From Sergeia podlipaevii (Eukaryota > Euglenozoa > Kinetoplastea > Trypanosomatida > Trypanosomatidae): a DNA stretch of 12,854 bases. Under the pieces are notes generated by a model, which saw only the letters and a program-made list of their open reading frames with translations, had not been told where the DNA came from and made no database searches. The translations under genes and the position numbers were made by a program. How positions within the stretch are numbered: the first letter of the stretch is position 1; each line of letters begins with the position of its first letter. The DNA lies in assembly GCA_030849805.1 (NCBI GenBank), contig JASANZ010001737.1, forward strand, positions 1-12,854, in the 5' to 3' direction. Positions 1-9,400 of the stretch are shown here, piece after piece.

Positions 1-38
1 TCCTTGCACTCAGCGCATGAAGAAAAAGTATCCTCAAA

Positions 39-40
<2 letters not shown>

Positions 41-70
<30 letters not shown>
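41..70. repeat. (TA)n dinucleotide microsatellite
   Basis: A TA run of about eleven units, interrupted by one TG, at the left edge of the window, in the 3' spacer of gene 2. Confidence 0.9.
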
Positions 71-362
71 GAAAATATGTAAAAAAAAAAAAAGGTTAAA
101 GGTAAAAAAAGAAAAGAGCGTTAGTTCTGATTATATGTTGTTCTTCCTCGCGCTCTCTCTCTCTCTCTCTTGACTTGTGCCTTTCTCTGTCGGCCTTTTT
201 TTTTCTTCTTTTTTTCTTCTTCTTTTTTGTATTATTTGTTTATTTTATTACCAAACTACTAGGTGTCTGTGTGTCGGCCTACGCCAAATGAATTATGAAT
301 GATCTCTTCTATCTATTTACTAATAGTCAACAACAAACAAAAAAAAAGTGTGTAAGTTATCA

Positions 363-577
363 GCGTGGAAAGGGAGAGAAGAAAAGAGAGAGAAAAATAT
401 GTATATATATATGAGCAATACAAAATGAAAGATATCACCAACAGATCAAGCGCATGCATATGAACGGTTACATGCTGCCGTCATGTATCCCTCTCCGAGG
501 AATTGTAACCTCGCATTGGCTAAGTGCAAGTCATGGCTACTTAATTGAACTGCGTGGAAGGGGAGAGAAGAGAACAG
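363..577. repeat. Diverged direct repeat GCGTGGAA(A/G)GGGAGAGAAG, two copies
   Basis: The segments at 363-388 and 552-577 match at 23 of 26 positions, 189 bases apart. Both are purine-rich, so on the minus strand they are two similar pyrimidine tracts. They may be old duplicates or convergent low-complexity sequence; the shared GCGTGG start favours duplication. Confidence 0.6.
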
Positions 578-707
578 AAAAAAAAAGGGGAGGTGAGAGG
601 GGGGAAGACAACACAATTAGAGAAAAAAAAGCAGCATTCTGTCACCTCTTCACCTCCGTCTCTCTCTCTCTCCTTCAGCTACTGCTTGTCAGCTACACCT
701 GCATGTA

Positions 708-773
708 AGAGGAAGGAACAAAAAAAATCTGAAATGCAAGTGCAACTAGAAGAGGAAGGAACAAAAAAAAAAA
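708..773. repeat. Direct repeat AGAGGAAGGAAC + A-run, two copies 43 bases apart
   Basis: AGAGGAAGGAAC followed by an A-run occurs at 708-727 and 751-773. Each copy is followed shortly by TCTGAA, so the duplicated unit is somewhat longer than the exact core. It lies in the 3' region of gene 2. Confidence 0.85.
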
Positions 774-850
774 GCGAGTCTGAATGAATTTCTATTAAAA
801 AAAAAAACAGTACACAAAGAAAGCCAGCAGAAAAAAAAAATGATGAGGAA

Positions 851-2821
851 TTAACGGGTCCTCTTCAGACATCGATCCCAGAATCGACGGCACCGCTCCG
901 TCACCCCACTCATCTGACGGGGAGCAGCCGCCCTTGCCCGTCCCCCTCTCCCCCTTGCATGGCCCGGTGTCATGTTCAAAAATTCAGAAGTGGTAGGCGG
1001 CGCTTCCCAGGAGGACATATAAGTTGCGTCGCCTCCTCTGCCTACTGCTTCCCCCCTCTGCTGAAGTTGCAATTGCTGTGTTCTGTAGTGGTGCGTCTCT
1101 CTACACACTTGCCTCGGCGTTGGTCCTTGCGTGTATAAGCCGGACTGAACGCCACTGCTGCATGGAAAGACATCTGTGGAAGTTGGCTGTATCAACTCAA
1201 AGGGAAATAATGGAACAGGAGAGTGGGGTCCTGATGTAGGCGAGGCCCAACAAGTGGCATTCGCCGGAACTTCCTGAATGGGTAGATAAGAGGCATCACC
1301 ACCAGCTTCTGAGCCTATGTCTCTTGGAGAAAACAAAAAGGCAGCAGCACCGCCACCACCACTGTACCATTCCGAGCCATGGAGAAAGCTGCGATGTCCG
1401 TCCTCCTCTCGTCCGCCCGCTAGATTCCCTCTATAGAGAGGGAAGAGACTGGCATCACCGCTCATGTTCACTGGCGGCAGTGACCATGCGACATTTGCAT
1501 TGCTACAAGAAGCACCATGCCCTAATCCAGGCGCTTGAGAACCATAGAAATTGTCATTGAGCCCACCTGTAGGCGGATACATGCATGCAGTCCCGCCGCT
1601 ACTAGTGCGGTGAAACCCCTCGCAATTCTGATTGATGCTATCTTCGACTGTCGTTGTGTACTGCAGAGGCTGGTCATCGAAGGAGGAATCCTCTGTCCTT
1701 TGACAATGATCTGGCGCTGATGTAGAGACAGGAGGGAAGGGGAAGAAGGCGGCATCAGAAGAAGCAAAAACGCCCTGTGCCAGCGGTGCTTCTGCAAAGG
1801 CACAGTCGGGGGGCAAAGGAAGAGACAAGGCCGTGCTTGCAGCAGCGTCCTGCCACAGGCGACCAACCTCTCCTTCAACGCCACGTGAAAGCTCATCTTG
1901 ACAGATGATAATGTGGTCCCTCCTCTGCAACTCACGCGGCTTTCCTCCAGAGAGTGAAGGCCCTGCAACAGTAGTGGCAGCGGTGTGTCTACCAGACGCG
2001 GTGTCAGGAGTGGAAAAAATAGCAGCTTCTTGTGTCGTAGCATTCTGATGGTGTAGAGCCCATTGCATAGACTGGCAATCCACAGGGCACCGCCGTCGCC
2101 GCCGCTGTCTTCTTCTGCCACCTCTGTCTGGTGTCCTTCCTCTTTCATCTTTATCTCCATCTCTTGAGGCGGTTGGGCCGCCAGAACACACGCTTCCGCT
2201 GCTGCTGCTGCTGATGCTTCGCTTTAAATGTTGATGGGGACGCTCACCTCGCAAACGTTTAGCCCTCTGCTGATGCCGCTGTTGCTGTCGCCGTTCAGCC
2301 GCAAAGGTAATTGCAATGGCACTAGACCCTATGCCTTCTGCAGTGTCACTGTGTTGCATTGAAAAGGGAGAAGAGACCCGTGCCCGTGCCGCGAGCGCGG
2401 CGTTGACAAGTAGTTGAGCCTCAACCCCAGAATCCGTAATCGCTGTGGTAACTGTCTTAGAGCTGCCTGTAAGCGAAGGAGAAATCGCTGCGGATGCTGC
2501 TGCCGAAGCTGGGGAGTCCGCACGACTACGCTCACCATTCTGCCGTGATGATGGTGACGGCGATGCGCAGTGGTCTCGTGTCGTGCCGGTGATCAGTTGA
2601 CTATTGCTAGAGACAGCACCGCTGGTACACTTCGTAGCACTAGTGTGGGCTGCCTCTGTATCTGTGCTGCTATGTGCTGGTTGTCGGTTGGAAAGCTGAA
2701 GAAGAGTAGCACTGTGACTGATAGGAGAGGCGCCACAACGCAAGGGAGCAGGCTCGAGCGAAGCTGTGTTCCGTGCGATGCGGCCTGCGCGTGCCTTTGT
2801 GCCCGCAGTCCACCTTAGCAT
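851..2821 (-). CDS. Hypothetical low-complexity protein with arginine-rich basic patches
   Basis: Open frame of 656 residues, ATG at 2821-2819, TAA at 853-851. I recognise no family. The N-terminus (MLRWTAGTKARAGRIARNTA) is basic, rich in R and A and free of acidic residues, so it could be a mitochondrial presequence. The next ~150 residues are S/T/A-rich. Two strongly basic patches follow: QQRAKRLRGERPH near residue 187 and GGRRRQRRRRR near 235-245. These could be nuclear localisation signals or RNA-contacting segments. The C-terminal half is G/S/P-rich with scattered aromatics, and the tail carries ARGRGGRARAAAPR and then CRRFWDRCLKRTR. There are no membrane segments or obvious catalytic motifs. 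No ATG lies between the predicted splice acceptor and this start, which supports the start choice. The balanced GC contrasts with AT-rich spacer on both sides, which supports true coding. Presequence and nuclear signals point to different compartments, so location is unresolved. Confidence 0.72.
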   Translation of the reverse strand: MLRWTAGTKARAGRIARNTASLEPAPLRCGASPISHSATLLQLSNRQPAHSSTDTEAAHTSATKCTSGAVSSNSQLITGTTRDHCASPSPSSRQNGERSRADSPASAAASAAISPSLTGSSKTVTTAITDSGVEAQLLVNAALAARARVSSPFSMQHSDTAEGIGSSAIAITFAAERRQQQRHQQRAKRLRGERPHQHLKRSISSSSSGSVCSGGPTASRDGDKDERGRTPDRGGRRRQRRRRRCPVDCQSMQWALHHQNATTQEAAIFSTPDTASGRHTAATTVAGPSLSGGKPRELQRRDHIIICQDELSRGVEGEVGRLWQDAAASTALSLPLPPDCAFAEAPLAQGVFASSDAAFFPFPPVSTSAPDHCQRTEDSSFDDQPLQYTTTVEDSINQNCEGFHRTSSGGTACMYPPTGGLNDNFYGSQAPGLGHGASCSNANVAWSLPPVNMSGDASLFPLYRGNLAGGREEDGHRSFLHGSEWYSGGGGAAAFLFSPRDIGSEAGGDASYLPIQEVPANATCWASPTSGPHSPVPLFPFELIQPTSTDVFPCSSGVQSGLYTQGPTPRQVCRETHHYRTQQLQLQQRGEAVGRGGDATYMSSWEAPPTTSEFLNMTPGHARGRGGRARAAAPRQMSGVTERCRRFWDRCLKRTR

Positions 2822-2848
2822 ACAGATGCAATGAGTTAAACTTTCTTT

Positions 2849-2855
<7 letters not shown>

Positions 2856-2899
<44 letters not shown>

Positions 2900-2908
2900 G
2901 TGTGTGTG
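2856..2908. repeat. Compound microsatellite (TC)n(TA)n(TG)n
   Basis: Plus strand runs of TC repeats (about 2856-2882), then TA (about 2883-2899), then TG (about 2900-2908), contiguous. On the coding strand it reads CA, TA, GA and lies within the predicted 5' UTR of gene 2, 35-90 bases before its ATG. It is likely to vary in length between strains. Confidence 0.9.
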
Positions 2909-2927
2909 ATGAGAGTGGGTGCCTATT

Positions 2928-3000
2928 CTTTATCGTGAAACAAAAAAAGAAGCAAGAAAAAAGGGAAGAGAAGAGAAAAGATAACAGAGAGAAAGAGCAG
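2928..3000 (-). promoter_or_regulatory. Predicted polypyrimidine tract and spliced-leader acceptor of gene 2
   Basis: The plus strand at 2941-3000 is A/G-rich, so the coding strand has a C/T tract there. The first AG after it on the minus strand is at 2929-2928. The resulting 5' UTR would be about 106 bases, contain no ATG, and include the compound CA/TA/GA microsatellite. A longer pyrimidine tract at about 3550-3690 (minus strand) is an alternative but lies much further from the start. Confidence 0.5.
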
Positions 3001-4187
3001 CAGCAGCAGCCATCTTCTTAGAGGCAAACCGCGATAAACGCAAAAGCATCTCCTCTGAGTATCACACGCGCACACGCAGTCCAGCTGTGTAAGCCTGGCA
3101 GATTGTTAAGATATTTAGCAGCACACCCATAGAACTATCAAAAAGAAAGAAGAGGAAGAAGGGAACCAGAATGTAAGAAGTGGATAGTAGAGCAACAAAA
3201 AAAAACAAAATTTCTCTTTCCATCTCCGTTGTTCGTTGTTGTTGTTGTTGTTCAAGTAAATCTATATTGAATGAATTCGNAATGTATGGAGTCTGATGCT
3301 ACACTATATTTCTGATGCTGGTGGTGTATGTCGTGCCTCGCGACAAAACATTCCTGCTCACTTTCCCCTCGGTTTCCTGCTTTTATTTTCATATATATAT
3401 ATTAAAGAAAATGTTATCCGTTTCGAAAAAAAATATGCAACACATCAACGCGAAGAAGGAGCTGCTTTATGAGAAGGAGAAGAAGAAAAAAAGGTAACAA
3501 AAAAAAATAGCGACTGCGATGAACAACAACAACAAAATTTTGAAACAAAAGGGAGATTTCTTTAAAAAGAAATAAGAAAGGAAAGAAGGAAAGAAAAAGG
3601 CAGCAGCAAGGAATAAAATGGCTCAAAAGCAAGTACTCTAAAGCAAAAAAAAAAACAGTAATAAAAGGGGGAGGAAGGGAAAAAGCTTGAAGTAACAGAA
3701 GAAAAAAGAAGAGTGGTACCGATGGGCAAACAAAAATACGCGCACGCTTTAGTAAAAAAAAAAAAATGTTTAAATAAATTAGCATAAGACATATATGTAG
3801 ATAGATAGATGAAAGGAAAAAAAAAGAAAATGCTCATGCATACAGACACATATGGCATAGATAGGTTCTCCCTCTTCTTTTCTTCGTGTCTGCTCGCTAC
3901 CATACAATGATGTCTTCTTCTTTGCTGCTGCTATTGCTTTCCCCCACTACTTCGATTATCCTCTATCTTTCCTTTCCTATACTTTCCTTGTTTCAAAGCT
4001 GCCTTCAAGGCCAATATCAGCATATTTTCATACATATCAATGCAAAGAAAGGGGCGCAAAGTGCACTTACCATATTCCTGAGCGTTTAAAAAAGGAAAAA
4101 AAAAAAGAGAAAGAAAAAAATAAAATGGGAGATGTCAAATCTCATAATATGCATTTTTCTCTCACAAAAATGACAAAAGATAATTTT

Positions 4188-4205
4188 CTTTTTTTAAAAA
4201 AAAAG
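4188..4205. repeat. C-T7-A9-G palindrome just after the gene 1 stop codon
   Basis: C, seven T, nine A, G: a nearly perfect self-complementary element lying 24-41 bases past the stop codon in the 3' UTR of gene 1. As RNA it could form a short A-U hairpin. A role in mRNA processing is only a possibility. Confidence 0.8.
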
Positions 4206-4228
4206 AGCAAGCAGCAAAAATGATTTAA

Positions 4229-6493
4229 CTAGGCAGTGCAGTACTTCTTCGCGAAGTCCAAGAGAGCTGTATCATATTGCGCCCACTGATAAAAGTCCAG
4301 CAAGCCTACGATTACACCAGCTCTGCTACCCAGCAAAGACGTGCACGTACCACCCGCCACGAGAACTGGCGCTGACCCACTAGTCGCGCTGTCGTCCCTT
4401 TCTTTGTGTCCTTCCTCCATCATCGAAGGCACGGAGGCAGCACCGGCGTAGTCCATCGTAGACGCCTCCCTCAGCTGTCGATATCGCTTTGCTGCATCCG
4501 TCATGAAAGCAATGCCTTCGTCAAAATATGGATAAGAAGTTGACACGCTCGTCGCGCCAACACTGTTAGTGCTGCTGCGATGGCTCTTCATGTCTTCTAC
4601 AATAATGATCGCGCTGTTCCCGCTTTCTTGAGTCCCGCTCGCTGCGGTGCAACTGGTGTTGCTAGAGCGCGCACTCGCAGCGACATCAGCATCAACATCA
4701 TCAGCATCATCGGTTTCCATCGTCGAAGTCTTTGCTGTGTCACCCTTCATTTCTCTCACCGTCGTTGTACAGACGCTCGTCCTCCGCGCATTCCTTGAAG
4801 TCTCAGCGTGCGATTCAACACATCTGTCTGCCACAGCCGTCTCCTCCTTCTCTACCTCTGGAGTAGAGTACAGCTGCTGAGTCTTCTCTGTGTCGGCATT
4901 CGACGACACGGCTGCTGCCGCCGCCACTGTTCCCTTCTCGGGCACAATGCCTCCACGGCGATATGCATCATTGGCAGATAAGGTGGCCTGCACCACACGT
5001 GCGAGAGACTCTTGCAAGGGCGATAGTGTGGGGCGGCCTGCGCCGCCACCACCACCACCATCACTACCAGCGCTGCCGCTCTCCTCACATCTACTGCTGC
5101 TGTTGCTGTTACAGTGGTGTCGGTCGTTGCTCACGCTACTGCTGCGCGGTGGTTGCCGTTGATGCTCGTGTTCCTCAAACGCATCCCAGCACATGAGCTG
5201 CATGGCACTCGCAAGAAGAAATAAAGGGGCTCTGTACATGTGCTGAGTGTGGGACTGCTGTTGCTGCTGCGGGGACAGTGTGGAGGGAAACCACACACCG
5301 GAGCGGCACCGGTTAGGTACCAAGCCGACAAGGGGGATGCGAATATAGCGCGCAGCATTGGTGTCCATCATCATATTGCCTGTGGCAGACAGCTCTACAA
5401 CGCCGCCGCAACCTCGCCCGTCTGATATATGGCGCGAGTGCCGCTGCAGTTGCCGTTGCTGAGTAGACGCAGAGCTATCGCAGTCCTCGTATCTCGCCTC
5501 CACATTGTCCTCGGCATCCGCGTCGTCCTCGACATCGCGGCCATAGCCCTCTTCCACGCTAGGCACCTCACGCGCCACGTGATACTTGCGTCTCAGCGTC
5601 CACACATCAAACGCCACGGCGGCACGGTCCACACGGAAGAAGGGGACGTTCCATGAGCTGTTCAGCTCCGCCCAGTGGCTCTTGCTGGCATAAGGAAGGA
5701 ACAAGTGATGCGGAGGACGCAGCATGTAAAAGGCTAAAAATGAACCGCAGCTGTGCTTGGCGGAGTGCCCGCTCACAAAGACGGGCTGCCACATAATGGC
5801 CACCCAAGACTGATGATCAATGTCAGCCGTGGTGGCGCTGAGAAGAAGAGAATACCCGGCGTTGACAGCGTGGGCAAGCTCACGGAGCTGCTCAGAGACC
5901 CCGTTGCGGTTGTCCGGTCGCTCTGACGCACTCCATGTCAAGAGTCCTGGAACAGGATCAGGAACATTCACGTTGCCCTCTGCACCAGCACTGACCGAGC
6001 ACTTTTGTCGGCTCCTCTGCCCTCTCTCATGCCGCATGCACTCTAGCTTCTTGTAAGCACTAGATGCCTCGTGAAAACGAATGCGAAAGCCGCTCAGAAG
6101 GGGTACATAGACCACCTTGTCCTCTGGCGGCCGCATCTGCGCCAGGTACGCGGGCTGCGCAAGGTGAATGGTGCAACCAAAGGGTGAGTCGAATCCATCC
6201 CATATAGACTTGAGTGACACCACTGGCTCTGTAAAGAAGGAACCTTCAAAGTTTGTGTACGCTGCTGCGGAGTCACCACTGCCAACCTCCTCTGTGCTTG
6301 AGTGGATTTCAATGGCACTTGACTCCTCGCAAGGGATTTCGAGCTCGCTTTGCACTGATACCTCAGGAGAAAACGCGTCCACCAGGCACGCCGCATTGCC
6401 AAAGTAGTCTGGGCCGAATGGCATGCTCGTCTCCATATCCTCTACCCACAGTTCTTGCGCTGCCGTGTAGTGCTCGTATAAAAAGGTAGGAAG
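4229..6493 (-). other. DUF789-like domain region with low-complexity inserts (residues 1400-2153 of gene 1)
   Basis: This is the ordered third of gene 1. Conserved-looking tryptophans include W1497 (IWDGF), W1629 and W1634 (SWVAIMW) and W1800 (SGVW). Between the GSFLAFYML block and the IRIPLVGL block lies an acidic then Q/R/H-rich insert (about residues 1690-1780). After the LFLLASAMQLMCWD helix (about 1820-1835) comes an insert of over 200 residues rich in S, T, N, G and A, and then a helical tail (about 2065-2153). Plant DUF789 domains are, from memory, about 300 residues and compact, so less than half of this region is the core. The assignment rests on several ordered motif matches from memory, not on a profile search. 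Confidence 0.72.
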
Positions 6494-9400
6494 GCGGGGT
6501 TGAAGCATCGGCTGCGGCGAGATATGTAGCTGCTGCTGCTGCTGTGCCTGCTGCTGAGATGAAAAGGGGACATTCATGAACATGGGCGACTGCATGTTAC
6601 TCCCACAGCTATGCGGATTGCCTCCCAAGGCGCTGACACCGCTATTGTTTCTTTGATGTGGTGGTGGGTACCCTTGCATCGCCATCATCATATTGTTGCT
6701 GTTATTCCCTCCTTGCTGTTGCTGAGGACTCTGTACATATCGAGGCCCTCCACTTGCACTGCTGGTAGAGTGAGGAGTGCCTCCGTAGTTGCTAACACCA
6801 CCCTTAGGACCTCCACTTTGCTGCTGCAAGGATGAAGAAACCTTCCCCCCACTCCGGCTCACCGATGAACTGTATTGCTGCTGCTGCTGCTGTTGTTGAT
6901 GTGAAGAAAGTGGCGGCATCGGAGGGAACTGAGAGGCAGTGTTGGAGTTCCTGAGAGTACCGCTGTGCCCTCCGGCATGGAGCATTGCCTGTGAGGAGGG
7001 GCTGCTGCTGCTGCCGCCGCCACCAGGATCAGAGTGGCAGCTGGCCGCTGTATTGGCTCTGCATCCGCCGCCGCCACCGCATGTGGGAGAAGTAGGAGGA
7101 AAAGGCAGAGTACGACGAAACCCTTCCTCTATAGGGGAGGCTAGAGAGGCACTCAAGACGGGTGCAGCACCCCCAGCACCAGACAGGGAAGTGGGGGAGG
7201 TACCGTAAGGGCCCCCGCCCACGATGCCTCTTCCCCCCGCAGAAGATGAAAGCGTCATCACCCCTGCGGTGACAGCTGTGGGTTTTGGTGGGACCAAGTG
7301 GTGCTTGTGGTGAATCATATGTCTTGCATGGCGCTGCAGGCCCTCCACCCCGCTCGAAGATGGCGACATCACACCTTGACTCAGATTTCTGCTGCTGCTG
7401 TTGCTCCTATGATTGGCGTGCAGGCTGCTCTCGCTGTTGTTGCTAATGTCGCAACTCCCTGCAAGAGGAGAAGGCAAGCAGGCGGCAGCGGCGGCGGCGA
7501 CTGTACCCAGTGCTTTTCGAGCAAAACCATCACCATCTTCATCACCACCACTAACGCGAGAAGCGCCGTCGCCATTGAAGTGCCGCTTGTCGGCTGCGGA
7601 GTCACCATAAGCGCCAGATGCCGCCTGCTCGCTTTCAGCATCTACTTCCACTTCCTCTTCCTCATCTCCCTCATGACACTCGTAAAACGTGACCAACTCT
7701 TCAGAGGTGTCGGCTCTTCTCCTTCGCGAGTGCTGCTGTTGCTGTTGTTGCACATGGTGATAGCAATGCGGCTGCTGGCGCTGTCGCAGCCCAGGGGCGG
7801 AAAGGCTCAAGCACGGCGAATTCGAAGTGTTCTCAATGGGTGTCATGATAGCAGCGCTGCAGCCTTCATTTCCGCCACTTCCGCCCCCGTTGCTGTTGTT
7901 GCTCATCGCGGCGCCATCAGAAGTTAACAACTGATGATGATCCTGCTGTCTCTGATGTTGCTGCTGAGTTTGTGGTGGATCATTGCATGTGGGCCCCAGC
8001 ATGGAGCTGTAGATGTAGTTATGAAAGGGGGATGGCACACGATGCAGAAGGGGTGAACAACGCAGGAAAGCTGAATGGTGGAGTGGGCCGCTCTGTAATG
8101 CACCCTTGGTGCTACTACTAGCGGAGGAACTGGTGAAAGCCGTCGCTGCGTCTGCATTCACTGAGCATCGTCGTTGACGTTGCTGTTGTGGCGGCAGCGG
8201 TGGCAGGCTGGCACCCTCGTTATCGTCATGTGCAACCCTATTGAAATTCGCTTCCTCGCTATCCTCCTCCTCTCCTTCAGCATTGCTGAGCTCATCGCCG
8301 CCTTCTTCTTCTGAATCTGCCTCCTTGTCTGCGTGCTCTGTCATGCGCTGTGTAGATGGATGCCTCGACCTTTTGCCAAATCCTCCTCCGCCTCCCTCGC
8401 ACAGGTAAGATTCCGGTTGAAAGGTGTCTCCAGAAAGGTCACTATCAACACCTGACGCAGCATCAGGCAGGTGCGCGGCGCAAGTCGCCGAGCATCGTCT
8501 CTCACCACCCTTTCCACTCTCCTTACCGGCAGTCCCGCTGCTCTGCTTGAGCGAAGGCCCTGAAGAAGATAAGGCCGTTGTGGTAGTTGCTTCCTGACAC
8601 CGCTCTTCCCCACCCTCTTCTATGTACGAGTTATCAGTCGTGCTACTTGCGGCGACGGCAGCGGCACCTCTCGCATTTGCCGCCTTGCGCTGATGTGCCT
8701 TCCCTGCCTTGACCGTCGTACTGCCAACCACAAACCGAGGCTGCACAGCGGACGCAGAAGGATTTGCTGCACTTGCGGAGCTCACCCCCTCAGCGGAGGA
8801 GGTTGTGGTGGTAGCTGGAGGCGCTCCAGTGCTGCCTCTCCCCCTGTTATCGTCCTGTCGGCTGCGCTTTTCATTACTACGAGACATTTGTGGTGGAAGG
8901 GGGCCCTCGGACCTCTGTTCTTGCTGTTGCTGATGTGGGCCATAAGAAAGATAGCCTCCCTGTGCCATGTATGCATAATCTTGATACTCGCCGCCTCCAC
9001 GCCCGCCGCTTCCGTTAGTACCGTAACTACTACTATGGCCATGGTACGCAGCTGGCTGCTGCTGCTGTGACTGTTGGGTGAGTGGATATGGATACGCTTG
9101 AGGATAGTACCCGACACTGCCGCTGTTGTTGTTACTGTTATTATTTTTGATGCTATTGTAGTTACCGTCATTGGCGCCGTAGTAGTAATTGTAGTAGCTT
9201 GTGTCCATCGGCGGCTGTTGCTGCTGCGGTTGCTGTTGCTGTTGCTGTTGCTGTTGTGGGGAGAGCATTGCAGCATTGCCGCCACTGCAACTACTACTAC
9301 TACCCACATACGCATTTCCCGCTCCAGGGTTCAAATTCCCATTTCCTTGTGCATTGCCCTGCTGTTGCATTGGGTGCTGTTGGTAGTGATGGCTAGAGTG

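Larger units (their letters stand above)
1..850. other. Gene-free region downstream of gene 2 (3' UTR / spacer)
   Basis: No supportable gene. It contains a TA repeat (about 41-70), a TC repeat (about 153-170), T-rich runs near 197-230, and A/G-rich tracts at 361-405 and 552-645. Those A/G tracts would be polypyrimidine tracts on the minus strand, possibly serving a next gene beyond the left edge. Short duplicated purine-rich segments occur at 363-388/552-577 and at 708-727/751-773. Small open frames near 454-787 encode lysine/arginine/glutamate-rich runs made by the purine tracts, so I do not call them genes. Confidence 0.7.
2822..4228. other. Intergenic spacer between gene 1 and gene 2
   Basis: AT-rich, no supportable gene. 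In the direction of transcription it should hold the 3' UTR of gene 1, its polyadenylation site, and the pyrimidine tract and 5' UTR of gene 2. It holds a T7A9 palindrome at 4188-4205 just after the gene 1 stop, long A/G tracts (3450-3500, 3550-3690), GTT repeats (about 3231-3252), an ambiguous base at 3280 and the compound microsatellite at 2856-2908. Open frames of 60-120 codons on either strand are F/L- or K/E-rich products of these tracts. Confidence 0.7.

Noticed and set aside
708..773. CRISPR-like direct repeats
   Set aside because: There are only two copies, they are low complexity, and the sequence is eukaryotic in character.
3414..3903. Minus-strand F/L-rich frames that look like membrane proteins
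   Set aside because: They arise from reading A-runs and A/G tracts of the spacer in complement. Two overlapping frames give the same kind of sequence, as expected for low complexity.
3440..4060. Similar peptide HINAKK in two plus-strand small frames (near 3440 and 4037)
   Set aside because: The underlying bases match at only about 14 of 20 positions in an A/G-rich context; I cannot separate this from chance.
7298..7927. Plus-strand 209-codon frame opposite gene 1
   Set aside because: It lies wholly antisense to the long gene. Its composition mirrors the complementary CTG/GCC-type repeats of the low-complexity coding sequence.
8782..9315. Same-strand 177-codon frame with SN-repeats overlapping gene 1
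   Set aside because: This is a frame-shifted reading of the CAG/CAA and GTT-type repeats, and the main frame is continuous over it for thousands of bases.
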